Assembly (NCBI RefSeq): GCF_000767835.1
Contig: NZ_JPEN01000062.1
Span: forward strand, 1 to 64,000
Length of the DNA stretch: 64,000 nt
Reading direction: 5' to 3'
DNA from: Streptococcus sinensis
GTDB lineage: Bacteria > Bacillota > Bacilli > Lactobacillales > Streptococcaceae
Below the pieces are notes generated by a model, which was not told where the DNA came from, made no database searches, and was given only the letters and a program-made list of their open reading frames with translations. The translations under genes were made by a program, and so were the position numbers. Positions 47,187-56,149 of this stretch are shown piece by piece (position 1 is the first letter of the stretch; each line of letters starts with the position of its first letter).

Positions 47187-48671
47187 CTATTTCATGATAA
47201 CAAATAATTCATTGTTTTTAAGATAGATATTATATAACTTTGTTTCTTCAAGTAAGGTATATTTTTCACTACTAAAATCCAAATTTGCAATATCAATTAA
47301 TTTAAAATCAACATTTAGATTAGTGATGCTATTAAATCTCATTGTCATATCCCAAGAAACATTTGTATTTGGCATAATCAGACTTTTGAGAATAGGATAA
47401 ACAGAAGCTGTATTGCTAAATACTGGAGAATCAGAAAGAAATCGATTCACATTAATCACTGCTTTTTCTGGGGTAACATACTTATTTAAAGAGGAAGCTA
47501 GCAATATGCTCTGCGATTTGAACATATCATTTTGTTGTTTTAAACTGCTCACGTAAACAAAAGAGAAAGAGAGGAAATAGAAAACTAATAATCCAGAAAT
47601 GAGGGACTTAATCCCACGTATAATCTTACTCTTTTCAATACACTCTAAGCTAACAATTAAGATAATCGCTAAAAAAATTCCGTAACCATATTCATATCTT
47701 GGTCTCATAAGATAATAAGGATTAGACAAAATCAAATAAGTTCCATAACTAAATACACTTCCTAAACTTAACCATATCAACATATAAACAAAGTTTAAAA
47801 CAAATTTTGTTCTCGAAAAGCGAATTACACTAATCATTAGGAGAAGTACAGCTGTTATACTTAATAGAATCCAGATAGTCGAACTCTGCAAAAATATATT
47901 TTTCAAATATCCCTTGGTATTAAAAATGATTATTTTAAGAATTGCTAATCCCTTTGGAATATTAGCTTGATCAGCAAAAATCGGTGGCTTTATAAAAAGT
48001 TGTATACGATATAAAACCAAACCAACTACATAAGACAAGATAGAAATAACAATTTTAGGAATTTCTTCTTTAAAATAACTTCCTTGCAATAATTCTAAAA
48101 ATATTAGCGTCATGGTTACCATAATGTACACTCCTGAAGAAGCTTGGTATGAATTGCACATTAAGAATATACCAACAACTGACATGATTCCAAATATTTT
48201 TTTATTATCCCAAAAAATAAATGGGATAATTGAAACTAATATACTTAAAGTCATAAAAGGATTGTCAAACCTAAAACTTAATGGCTCTAAAAACCATGGA
48301 TTAATCCCTATAATAGTTGAAGCACATGCAGTTACAAAAGTTATCTTATTTTTAGGGTATAAGACAAATAATAAAACCAAGCTAGCAAGAGATAGAAAAC
48401 AAGCTGATAGAATATGAGTAGTTAATCCTAAATCTGTCAGATGCTTCCCACCCTGTATTAAACGAGCGGAATACTCACTTAAATATCTTGAATAATGCTC
48501 AGAAAATCCTGAATAACCTTGTAATTGTCTTCCAATATCATCAATATAGGGATACTCAGCTAAACCGACATTAATATTGACCACTGAATAAATAATAAAA
48601 ATAAGCAGGGCAGACGATTTATTTAAAAGAAGATAGTTTTTAAAATCAGAAAAACGTTTTTGGAAAATCAT
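47187..48671 (-). CDS. Gtr-type polytopic glycosyltransferase (GtrII-like)
   Basis: The 494-residue membrane protein has about eleven helices. The first extracellular loop AEYPYIDDIGRQLQGYSGFSEHYSRYLSE resembles the acidic loop of the glucosyltransferase GtrII-like family. Such proteins take sugar from a polyprenyl phosphate made by a GtrB-type partner and add it to a surface polymer. The gene overlaps the GtrB-like gene by four bases. The gene is strikingly AT-rich compared with its neighbours, which suggests separate acquisition. Confidence 0.75.
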   Translation of the reverse strand: MIFQKRFSDFKNYLLLNKSSALLIFIIYSVVNINVGLAEYPYIDDIGRQLQGYSGFSEHYSRYLSEYSARLIQGGKHLTDLGLTTHILSACFLSLASLVLLFVLYPKNKITFVTACASTIIGINPWFLEPLSFRFDNPFMTLSILVSIIPFIFWDNKKIFGIMSVVGIFLMCNSYQASSGVYIMVTMTLIFLELLQGSYFKEEIPKIVISILSYVVGLVLYRIQLFIKPPIFADQANIPKGLAILKIIIFNTKGYLKNIFLQSSTIWILLSITAVLLLMISVIRFSRTKFVLNFVYMLIWLSLGSVFSYGTYLILSNPYYLMRPRYEYGYGIFLAIILIVSLECIEKSKIIRGIKSLISGLLVFYFLSFSFVYVSSLKQQNDMFKSQSILLASSLNKYVTPEKAVINVNRFLSDSPVFSNTASVYPILKSLIMPNTNVSWDMTMRFNSITNLNVDFKLIDIANLDFSSEKYTLLEETKLYNIYLKNNELFVIMK

Positions 48672-49594
48672 TTACTCTTCTCCTTAATCACATAAATCGG
48701 CCGATGCTTAGTTTCCATAAACACTTTTCCGATGTATTTGCCGAGTATGCCGATGGTTAGCAGCTGGAAGCCTCCGAGAAGGAGAATGACGGTCATGAGG
48801 GATGGCCAGCCAGATGTCGGGTCACCAAAAACCAAGGTACGGACAATAATTACTGCCATCAGGATGAAGGCTAAAATCCAAGACAGGATACCTCCTAAAA
48901 AGGCAATGTTGAGAGGCGCATCAGAGAAATTGACGATGCCTTCCAAAGAATAGTTGAAGAGGGACCAGAAATTCCAAGAGGTCTTGCCGGCTACTCGTTC
49001 GACATTTTTGTATTCCAAGTACTCTGTATTGAAGCCTACCCAGGCAAAAATCCCCTTGGAGAAGCGATTGTACTCTGAAACATCCAGAATGGCCTCTACC
49101 ATCTGGCGGCGCATCAGTCGGAAGTCACGCGCACCATCCACCATCTCTACCTGACTAATCTTATTAATCAGTTTATAAAACAGATTGGCAAAAAAGCTCC
49201 GGATAGGTGGCTCTCCCTCTCGAGTAGTGCGACGGGTCCCCACACAGTCCAGTTCTGGATTCATGTCCAACATAGCTTTCATCTCAATTAGAAGCTCGGG
49301 CGGATCCTGCAAGTCCACATCCATGACCGTCACAAAATCCCCGCTTGCCTCTTGGAGCCCAGCATAGAGCGCTGCTTCTTTTCCGAAATTACGAGAAAAG
49401 GACAGATAGTGCACATCTGGACAGCGTCTGCTGAGCTCACGCAAAACAGCCAAAGTCCGATCCGTCGATCCATCATTGACAAAAATATATTCAAACTGGT
49501 CACGGATTTGATATTTGACCGCTTCCATGGCTTCATGAAATAAAGGAATAGACTCTTCTTCATTGAAGCACGGAACAATCACTGAAATTGTCAT
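48668..49594 (-). CDS. GtrB-like polyprenyl-phosphate glycosyltransferase
   Basis: The 308-residue GT2 enzyme has VIVPCFNEEESIPLF, FVNDGSTDRT, FSRNFGKEAALYAGL, MDVDLQDPPELL and two C-terminal membrane helices (about 230-290). It loads a sugar, usually glucose, onto undecaprenyl phosphate on the cytoplasmic face. Its partner gene overlaps by four bases. It has its own extended -10 promoter, so this pair forms a separate side-chain module. Confidence 0.88.
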   Translation of the reverse strand: MTISVIVPCFNEEESIPLFHEAMEAVKYQIRDQFEYIFVNDGSTDRTLAVLRELSRRCPDVHYLSFSRNFGKEAALYAGLQEASGDFVTVMDVDLQDPPELLIEMKAMLDMNPELDCVGTRRTTREGEPPIRSFFANLFYKLINKISQVEMVDGARDFRLMRRQMVEAILDVSEYNRFSKGIFAWVGFNTEYLEYKNVERVAGKTSWNFWSLFNYSLEGIVNFSDAPLNIAFLGGILSWILAFILMAVIIVRTLVFGDPTSGWPSLMTVILLLGGFQLLTIGILGKYIGKVFMETKHRPIYVIKEKSK

Positions 49595-49625
49595 TTTGAT
49601 TACCTACTATTTTTTAATATCTTTC

Positions 49626-49634
49626 ATTATATCA
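49626..49634 (-). promoter_or_regulatory. gtrB-like gene promoter, extended -10 next to a terminator
   Basis: TG-A-TATAAT directly follows the T tract of the metY terminator, the same composite layout as at rmlD. Confidence 0.6.
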
Positions 49635-49659
49635 AAAAACTAGGTGAAAACCTAGTTTT
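49632..49659 (-). terminator. metY terminator
   Basis: Perfect 10-bp stem AAAACTAGGT with its complement, followed by TTTTTT. Confidence 0.85.
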
Positions 49660-49692
49660 ATTCTTATTTACTCTGTCTAGAAATATTAAAAA

Positions 49693-50973
49693 TCAAATAG
49701 ATTCCAAAGCGATTCTCAAATCCTCTATCAAGTCATCCACATTTTCAAGGCCGATAGAGAGACGGATTTGATTTGGTGTAATGCCTGCTGCCAGCTGAGC
49801 CTCTGGTGACATCTGACCATGAGTCGTCGTAGCCGGATGGACAACCAGAGACTTAGCATCTGCTACATTGGCCAAGTCAGAAAAAATCTCTAGGCTGTCA
49901 ATAACCTTACGAGCCTCTTTCTCCCCACCTTTGACATTAAAGGTGAAGATTGAGCCCACGCCTTTAGGGAAATATTTTTCTGCCAAAGCATGATAAGGAC
50001 TGTCAGCAAGCTTGGGATAATTGACCTGCTCGACCTTAGGATGCCCTGCTAAGAAATCTACAATCTTCTCGGCATTGGACACATGGCGCTCTACGCGCAA
50101 AGAGAGAGTTTCTAACCCCTGCAAGAAGAGAAAGGCATTGAAGGGGGACATGGCTGCGCCCGTATCGCGCAAGAGCTGGGTCCGCACAGCAGTAACAAAG
50201 GCTGCTGCTCCGACATCGCGCGTATAACTGATATCATGATAGCTCGGGTCTGGGTCCACAAACTGCGGAAACTTGCCAGAAGCTTCCCAGTCGAAGCGAC
50301 CACTATCCACAATTACGCCTCCGATGCTAGTTCCGTGACCGCCGATAAACTTGGTCGCAGAATGCACCGCAATGTCCACTCCGTGAGAAAAGACATTGAT
50401 CAGATAAGGTGTAGCAAAGGTATTGTCAGAAATCAGCGGAATTTTATGAGCATGAACCAGCTCTGCCAAAGCTTCAAAGTCAGGAATATTAATCAGAGGA
50501 TTGCCCAAACTTTCAATCAGAACCAGCTTGGTATTGTCCTGAATGGCTGCTTCTACTTCAGCCAGATTTTCAATATCGACAAAAGTCGTGGTAATGCCAT
50601 AGCGAGGCAGGGTTTCCTTGAGCAGATTAAAGGTGCCACCATAGATGGTGGAAGCTGCCACTACATGGTCGCCAGCATGCGCCAAGGCTAGAATAGTGTA
50701 GGTAAGGGCCGCCATACCAGAAGCTGTCGCTAGTGCTCCGACTCCACCCTCCAAAGCCGCTATCCGCTCCTCAAAAGCAGACAGGGTCGGATTGGTAATC
50801 CGAGTGTAGATATTTCCCGGTTTGCGTAGGGCAAAGAGATCTTCTCCCTCCTGAGTATCGTCAAACACATAGGAAGTTGTCTGGTAAATAGGCAGAGCCC
50901 GCGACTTAGTTGTCGGGTCCACTGTCTGTCCGGCATGAAGCTGCAGAGTTTCAAATTTAAATTCACGTGTCAT
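49693..50973 (-). CDS. metY: O-acetylhomoserine sulfhydrylase
   Basis: The 426-residue PLP enzyme of the Cys/Met metabolism family starts FETLQLHAGQTVDPTTKSRA. It has the cofactor Lys in SATKFIGGHGTSIGG and the substrate loop YTRITNPTLSAFEERIAALEGG. The long form (about 425 residues) fits MetY, which makes homocysteine from O-acetylhomoserine and sulfide. Some annotations call this gene cysD. It is transcribed alone. Confidence 0.9.
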   Translation of the reverse strand: MTREFKFETLQLHAGQTVDPTTKSRALPIYQTTSYVFDDTQEGEDLFALRKPGNIYTRITNPTLSAFEERIAALEGGVGALATASGMAALTYTILALAHAGDHVVAASTIYGGTFNLLKETLPRYGITTTFVDIENLAEVEAAIQDNTKLVLIESLGNPLINIPDFEALAELVHAHKIPLISDNTFATPYLINVFSHGVDIAVHSATKFIGGHGTSIGGVIVDSGRFDWEASGKFPQFVDPDPSYHDISYTRDVGAAAFVTAVRTQLLRDTGAAMSPFNAFLFLQGLETLSLRVERHVSNAEKIVDFLAGHPKVEQVNYPKLADSPYHALAEKYFPKGVGSIFTFNVKGGEKEARKVIDSLEIFSDLANVADAKSLVVHPATTTHGQMSPEAQLAAGITPNQIRLSIGLENVDDLIEDLRIALESI

Positions 50974-51049
50974 AAGGTCACCTCACTATAGTTATGTGAT
51001 AAGTCTACCACTAAACGTCTCGCTTGACTAATAGAATTTCTTTATCAAA

Positions 51050-51083
51050 AGAAATAAAGAGAAGCTATATCTTATAGCTTCTC
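51050..51083 (-). terminator. Terminator after the Nudix gene
   Basis: Perfect 11-bp stem GAGAAGCTATA with its complement and TTTATTTC. It overlaps the Nudix stop codon. Confidence 0.8.
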
Positions 51084-51470
51084 AGATATAATCTCAAAAG
51101 TCGCTTGATTGCTGGGCCAGTACAACTGCGACGAAACTGTGTCTAAAGCTACCCACTGAGCTCCTACATGCTCATCTGAAATCTGGATTTCCTTCTGTTC
51201 TGTCAGAACTAGAAAGAGATTTTTGTGAATGGACAGATTATCATCAATCTTTACTGTAAAATCTCCAAGACCAGTCAGGTTTGAACAAGCTAAGAGCAAG
51301 CCGGTCTCTTCTTTTATTTCACGAAGGCAGGCTTCTTCTGGACTCTCACCACTCTCAATCCTACCAGTAATAGGCTGCCAAAAGGAAACTGGCTCATCCT
51401 CAACTTTCAAGAGCAAGATTTCTCCATCCTCTGGATGATAAATCCAGGCTTCAATCGACTGTCTCATCAT
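51072..51470 (-). CDS. Nudix hydrolase
   Basis: The 132-residue protein contains a complete Nudix box (GRIESGESPEEACLREIKEE followed by TGL, about residues 36-58). It probably hydrolyses a nucleoside diphosphate linked to another group; the sequence does not identify the substrate. It starts within the pcrA stop region (four-base overlap), so it is co-translated with the helicase. Confidence 0.9.
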   Translation of the reverse strand: MMRQSIEAWIYHPEDGEILLLKVEDEPVSFWQPITGRIESGESPEEACLREIKEETGLLLACSNLTGLGDFTVKIDDNLSIHKNLFLVLTEQKEIQISDEHVGAQWVALDTVSSQLYWPSNQATFEIISEKL

Positions 51471-53749
51471 GATTTTTTCTCAATCGGTGCTATGCTAACC
51501 AGCACTTTCTTCAGACCAACTTCTGGGAAATTAATCTTAAGCTCTTGGCTGTTTCCACTGCCAGAGACTGCCAGAACTGTCCCATCGCCCCATTTCTTAT
51601 GGTGGGCAATATCTCCGATAGCCCAAGCAACTTCTGGCTTAGATGACTGACTGCTCTTGCCAAAAGGCAGACTGCCTGTAGAGATCGAACTTGGCGCCGC
51701 TTGACGCTTCCGCTCTTGTAGAGCCTGGGCCAGACTCATTCCCTGGCCGAACTTGCTAGTATCGCTATTGGTATAACTAACCTTAAAAGAGCTGTTTGCT
51801 GGCCGAGCCAGTCCCTGATAGTCTAGCAAGTCTGAGCTGATTTCTCTCAAGAAGCGAGTAGGATGATTATAGTTGGTTTTACCATAAAGCATACGGGAAT
51901 TGGCGTTGGTCAGATAGAGAATCTTCTCTGCTCGGGTAATGCCGACATAGGCCAGACGCCGCTCTTCTTCTAGCTCATCCTCATCTTCAGATGCCCGACT
52001 TAGAGGGAAGACATTTTCCTCCATACCAACCAGAAAGACGACTGGAAATTCCAATCCCTTGGCCGCATGGAGGGTCATCAGCGTCACTTCAGAACTCTCC
52101 TGATCACCGTCATCTGTGTCCGCGATCAAGGCTAATTCATTGAGAAAACGGCTGAGCTTGTCAAGGCCAGACTCATCAGCAGAATTGTCTGGACTTTCGT
52201 CAAAGTTCTTGGTCACAGACAGAAATTCTTCGATATTTTCAATCCGTGCTTGGCTCTCCAAGGTTGCCTGGGCTGCCAAGGCCGCAGAATAGCCTGTCTT
52301 TTCCAATACGGCTTCTACCAGCTCCGTCACTGTATAGTCGTCCAAGCGCTCCCGCAAATCGAGAAGCATATTGGCAAAATCATAGACCGCCTGAGCCACC
52401 TTACCCTTGACCGGCGACAGCAGGATATTGGCCGATGCATCCAGTAAAGAGATTTCCTGACTGGACGCAAAATCCCGAATTTTCTCCACCGTTCCTGGAC
52501 CGACACCACGCTTGGGCTCATTGACCACGCGCTCATAACTGATATTATCGCTAGGATTGGCGATGAGATTGAGGTAAGAAATAACATCGCGGATTTCCTT
52601 GCGGCTGTAGAACTTGGTGCCCCCGACCATGGTGTAGGGAATATTGGACTTGAGCAGGGCTTCCTCCACCGTCCGTGACTGGGCATTGGTCCGGTAAAGG
52701 ACTGCAAAATCCCTATGACTGTAGCCTTCTCGGCTCAGCTGATCAATGGTCCGAGCGACAAAAAGGGCCTCATCCTGCTCATCATTAGCCCGATAGTAGA
52801 CAATCTCCTTGCCATCTTCATTCTGGGTCCAGAGATTTTTAGGACGACGGTTGCGGTTATTTCGGATCACTTCATTAGCTGCCTGAAGGATGGTCTTGGT
52901 AGAGCGATAATTTTCCTCAAGCAGAACTACTTTAGCTTCTGGATAATCCTTTTCAAAGTCTAGGATATTTTGCATATCGGCTCCTCGCCAGCCATAGATA
53001 GACTGGTCGGCATCACCGACCACGCAGATATTCTTAAAGCGGGAAGCTAAGAGCTTGACCAGCTGGTACTGGGCATGGTTGGTATCCTGATACTCGTCCA
53101 CATGGATGTACTGATAACGCTGCTGGTAGTAAGTCAAGACATCAGGATTCTGGTCAAAAAGCCGCAGGGTCAGCATAATCAAGTCATCAAAGTCCATAGC
53201 CTCAGACTGACGCAGTTCTTTTTGATAGGCTGTGTAGCACTTGGCCACAATCTCCGTGTACATATCACCTGCTAGATTCGCATAGGCCACCTCGTCAATC
53301 AGGTCGTTCTTGGCGTTGGAAATCGTACCCAGAATAGCGCGCTCATTCCACTTTTTAGGATCTAAATTGAGGTTTTTGAGAATCCGTTTCATCAGTGTTC
53401 GCTGCTCACCCGGATCAACGATGGTGAAATTACGGTTGTAGCCAATATGGTCTGCTTCTCGGCGCAGAATGCGCACGCACATGGAGTGGAAAGTGGCGAT
53501 TAAACAATCTTGGGTAGCTGGATTGAGCACTGCTGCCCGCTCTTTCATCTCCCGCGCAGCCTTATTGGTAAAGGTAATGGCTAGGATATTCCAAGGATTG
53601 ACCATCTTCTCGTCAATCAAATAGGCGATACGGTGGGTCAGGACACGGGTCTTACCCGAACCAGCCCCCGCCATAATCAACAAGGGGCCTTCTGTCGTCT
53701 GGACAGCCTCAGCCTGACGGTCATTCATACCGTTTAATAAGGGATTCAT
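51467..53749 (-). CDS. pcrA: ATP-dependent DNA helicase PcrA
   Basis: The 760-residue UvrD/Rep-type superfamily 1 helicase has Walker A GAGSGKTRVLTHR, VDEYQDTNHAQY, GDADQSIYGWRGAD, LEENYRST and the C-terminal VTLMTLHAAKGLEFPVVFL and AYVGITRAEKILYL. It acts in repair and in rolling-circle plasmid replication. It starts from an extended -10 promoter and is followed by the Nudix gene. Confidence 0.96.
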   Translation of the reverse strand: MNPLLNGMNDRQAEAVQTTEGPLLIMAGAGSGKTRVLTHRIAYLIDEKMVNPWNILAITFTNKAAREMKERAAVLNPATQDCLIATFHSMCVRILRREADHIGYNRNFTIVDPGEQRTLMKRILKNLNLDPKKWNERAILGTISNAKNDLIDEVAYANLAGDMYTEIVAKCYTAYQKELRQSEAMDFDDLIMLTLRLFDQNPDVLTYYQQRYQYIHVDEYQDTNHAQYQLVKLLASRFKNICVVGDADQSIYGWRGADMQNILDFEKDYPEAKVVLLEENYRSTKTILQAANEVIRNNRNRRPKNLWTQNEDGKEIVYYRANDEQDEALFVARTIDQLSREGYSHRDFAVLYRTNAQSRTVEEALLKSNIPYTMVGGTKFYSRKEIRDVISYLNLIANPSDNISYERVVNEPKRGVGPGTVEKIRDFASSQEISLLDASANILLSPVKGKVAQAVYDFANMLLDLRERLDDYTVTELVEAVLEKTGYSAALAAQATLESQARIENIEEFLSVTKNFDESPDNSADESGLDKLSRFLNELALIADTDDGDQESSEVTLMTLHAAKGLEFPVVFLVGMEENVFPLSRASEDEDELEEERRLAYVGITRAEKILYLTNANSRMLYGKTNYNHPTRFLREISSDLLDYQGLARPANSSFKVSYTNSDTSKFGQGMSLAQALQERKRQAAPSSISTGSLPFGKSSQSSKPEVAWAIGDIAHHKKWGDGTVLAVSGSGNSQELKINFPEVGLKKVLVSIAPIEKKS

Positions 53750-53794
53750 CTTCTATCCTTTCAATATAAAATCAAACTGAAAATCAATGCTTCC

Positions 53795-53803
53795 ATTATA
53801 TCA
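53795..53803 (-). promoter_or_regulatory. pcrA promoter, extended -10
   Basis: TG-A-TATAAT lies about 45 bases before the pcrA ATG. Confidence 0.6.
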
Positions 53804-53845
53804 AAATTCAAGTGAATTTGTTATCGAAAAGACAATTGTCCTTCA

Positions 53846-53874
53846 TTGAAATTTAAGTGCGAAAAAGCTATAAT
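53846..53874 (+). promoter_or_regulatory. mntE promoter
   Basis: The -35 TTGAAA (53846-53851) and -10 TATAAT (53869-53874) have a 17-bp spacer. A 10-bp palindrome GACAATTGTC (53831-53840) lies just upstream. Confidence 0.75.
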
Positions 53875-53896
53875 AGTAGTCTAGAAAGGAGCAGCC

Positions 53897-55087
53897 ATGA
53901 ACAATCATCCAAGCGACAATCTCAAACTTGCCGAACGAGGCGCCCTCCTAGCAATTGCCACCTACATTGGCCTATCCGTTACAAAAATCATTGTAGGTGC
54001 AGCACTGACATCCTCCAGTTTGACGGCGGATGGTTTCAACAACGTCTCCGATATTGTTGCCAATCTAGCAGTCTTAATCGGCCTGCGCATGGCCCGAAAA
54101 CCAGCGGATAAGGATCATCGCTTCGGCCATTGGAAGATTGAAGATCTGGCCAGTCTGATTACTTCTTTCATCATGTTTTTTGTCGGTTTCAATGTCCTCA
54201 TTGATACGGCTCAAAAAATTATTAACAAGGAAGAAACCTTGATTGATCCTGTGGGAGCCATTGTCGGGATTGTATCAGCCATTATCATGTTTGGTGTTTA
54301 TCTTTACAATAAAAGCCTAGCCAAAAGGGTGAAATCCAAAGCTCTGGATGCTGCTGCCAAAGACAATCTATCGGACGCTATCACTTCTCTGGGCACATCG
54401 GTTGCTATTATTGCTAGCTCCCTGAAGTTTCCTATCATTGATAAACTAGCAGCCATCATTATTACTTTTTTCATTCTGAAAACGGCCTATGATATTTTCA
54501 TGGAGTCCTCCTTCAGCCTATCAGACGGCTTTGACCAGGACCTTTTAGACGACTATAAGCGTGCCATTCTGGAAATTCCTAAAATCACACGCGTCAAGTC
54601 CCAGCGTGGCCGAACCTATGGCAGCAATATCTATCTGGATATCATACTGGAAATGAATCCTGACCTCTCCGTCTTTGAAAGCCACGAAATCGCTGACCAG
54701 GTAGAGGATATGCTCAAGGAAGACTTTGGCGTCTTCGACATTGATATTCATATTGAGCCAGCTCCTATTCCTGAAGATGAGATTCTGGATAATGTCTATC
54801 AAAAACTCCTGATGCGTGAGCAATTAGTCGACCAAGGCAGTCAATTAGATACTCTCTTATCTTCCGATTTTGTCTACATTTCCCAAGATGGTCGCCAGCT
54901 GAACAAAGAGGAATTTCAACTAGAGAGAGCCCAAACTTCTCCTATCAAAAATTTAGAAATTACATCCGTCAGCCAAAAAACCAAGCTGATTCGCTATCAA
55001 ATCGGAGATGTCATCCATACCAGCCTCTGGCGCCGCCACGAAGTCTGGCAAAATATCTTCCACCAAGAAACACGAAAAAACAACTAG
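53897..55087 (+). CDS. mntE: Manganese efflux protein MntE (cation diffusion facilitator)
   Basis: The 396-residue CDF transporter has six transmembrane helices (about 15-205) and a cytoplasmic domain. Metal-site residues appear in TADGFNNVSD (Asp45, Asn49, Asp52) and KDNLSD (Asp156, Asn157, Asp160), which resemble manganese-type rather than zinc-type sites. The length and extended C-terminal region match pneumococcal MntE. It should export Mn2+ to avoid toxicity. It is monocistronic with its own promoter and terminator. Confidence 0.88.
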   Translation: MNNHPSDNLKLAERGALLAIATYIGLSVTKIIVGAALTSSSLTADGFNNVSDIVANLAVLIGLRMARKPADKDHRFGHWKIEDLASLITSFIMFFVGFNVLIDTAQKIINKEETLIDPVGAIVGIVSAIIMFGVYLYNKSLAKRVKSKALDAAAKDNLSDAITSLGTSVAIIASSLKFPIIDKLAAIIITFFILKTAYDIFMESSFSLSDGFDQDLLDDYKRAILEIPKITRVKSQRGRTYGSNIYLDIILEMNPDLSVFESHEIADQVEDMLKEDFGVFDIDIHIEPAPIPEDEILDNVYQKLLMREQLVDQGSQLDTLLSSDFVYISQDGRQLNKEEFQLERAQTSPIKNLEITSVSQKTKLIRYQIGDVIHTSLWRRHEVWQNIFHQETRKNN

Positions 55088-55106
55088 TTTTCTGCTAGTT
55101 GTTTTT
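55078..55106 (+). terminator. mntE terminator
   Basis: Stem AACAACTAG with its complement and TTTTTATAT. The second arm falls in the last codons of the decayed gene on the other strand. Confidence 0.8.
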
Positions 55107-55280
55107 ATATACTTTCACTTGGTCTGTTGCAATATCTTCTCCAAACCACTTTTCAGCGATTTTATGAAATTATCCTTCTTGGTATAATTTCCCGAAAGCA
55201 GCATTTACTTTTTCCACTAAAGTACGGTCCGCCTTTCTAGCTCGACCGCAAAGGCCTTACTAACAATTGCAACTCAAAAA
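55095..55280 (-). pseudogene. Remnant of an amino-acid ABC transporter solute-binding protein
   Basis: In the 340-bp gap between mntE and the SipA-like gene, the minus strand reads ADRTLVEKVNAAFGKLYQEG, stop, FHKIAEKWFGEDIATDQV and then KVYKNN with a final stop. This is the C terminus of family 3 solute-binding proteins with an in-frame stop. Upstream, IVSKAFAV is recognisable in another frame, so there is also a frameshift. No start, signal peptide or transporter partners are present. Further upstream (to about 55350) nothing certain remains. Confidence 0.75.
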
Positions 55281-55412
55281 TAGTATGCTCCTCCAAGATT
55301 TCTTCTGGCCGATAATAATGTGCATACACACAATTAAGCAAAAGGACACGAATCAGCCCCACGTCACTAGCATCTGAGCATTTTTATATCATCCTTCTGA
55401 CTACTACAAAAC

Positions 55413-55448
55413 CACAAGAAAAACGAAATAACTCATGTTACTTCGTTT
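55413..55448 (-). terminator. Terminator after the SipA-like gene
   Basis: Stem AAACGAAGTAAC with a near-perfect complement and TTTTTC. It overlaps the stop codon. Confidence 0.7.
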
Positions 55449-55995
55449 CTACAAAACCAAATTTATCTAATGGAGAAATCCGGAATTCCACAACTCCCTT
55501 AATCTGAGTCATTTTTATCAGACCAAATTCTCGACTGTCTTTTGTATTCTCCCGTCGATCGTTTAAAATCAAAAAGGATTTTTCTGGGATGGTATCGGAC
55601 TCTGCACCTTTTAAATCCATAATCGAAAAATCGTGGGTGTAATAGCCCGTGCTTGCAGCAGAAGCCAAGTATTTTTCCCGCATCTTTTCGATATATTCCT
55701 CTGACTGCACCTGATCGTTCAGATAGAGAAGATTATCCATGTAGGTCACCTTGTCATTTTCCTTAGCGATGACGCGGCCAACATAATATTTGCCATTGAC
55801 TTCATAGAGCACAAATTTCCCCCGCGGAATTTTCTCTGTCTTTTCAGCCAGCACCAAATCATCTTCTGCTAAGAAAGAATTGGCATCTTGCTTGGTAATA
55901 CGATAAGGCGTATAGACAAACAAACGCAATCCCACTAAAATAGCAAGAAGAACCGCAACAATGATAACATTTCTCAGTAAATCTCTTTTTAACAT
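55438..55995 (-). CDS. Signal-peptidase-I-like protein lacking the catalytic dyad (SipA-like)
   Basis: The 185-residue protein has a short N terminus, one transmembrane helix (about 8-29) and an S26-type extracellular domain ending in ILNDRRENTKDSREFG, the conserved box of signal peptidases. Where active enzymes have SMxPTL, this one has DANSFL (Asp37 for the Ser). Where they have the general-base Lys of KRVI, it has GRVI (Gly73). The same Ser to Asp and Lys to Gly changes are known in pilus-associated SipA of S. pyogenes, a chaperone-like factor. No pilin or sortase gene is near. It could serve in assembly of a surface protein encoded elsewhere. Confidence 0.82.
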   Translation of the reverse strand: MLKRDLLRNVIIVAVLLAILVGLRLFVYTPYRITKQDANSFLAEDDLVLAEKTEKIPRGKFVLYEVNGKYYVGRVIAKENDKVTYMDNLLYLNDQVQSEEYIEKMREKYLASAASTGYYTHDFSIMDLKGAESDTIPEKSFLILNDRRENTKDSREFGLIKMTQIKGVVEFRISPLDKFGFVETK

Positions 55996-56089
55996 CTCTC
56001 TCCCCTGTTCTTTTATTTCATTATACCATTTTTTGAGAAATTAGACAAAACACAGGGAGAAGAAATAGTTTTCCTTAGATAAACTTGTG

Positions 56090-56143
56090 AAAAAGAAAAA
56101 GGCAAAATCATTTTGAGGAAGTTCCTCAGTCGGATTTGCCTTT
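56090..56143 (-). terminator. thrS terminator
   Basis: Outer stem AAAGGCAAATC/GATTTTGCCTTT with inner TGAGGAA/TTCCTCA, followed by a T tract, directly after thrS. Confidence 0.8.
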
Positions 56144-56149
56144 CTTATT

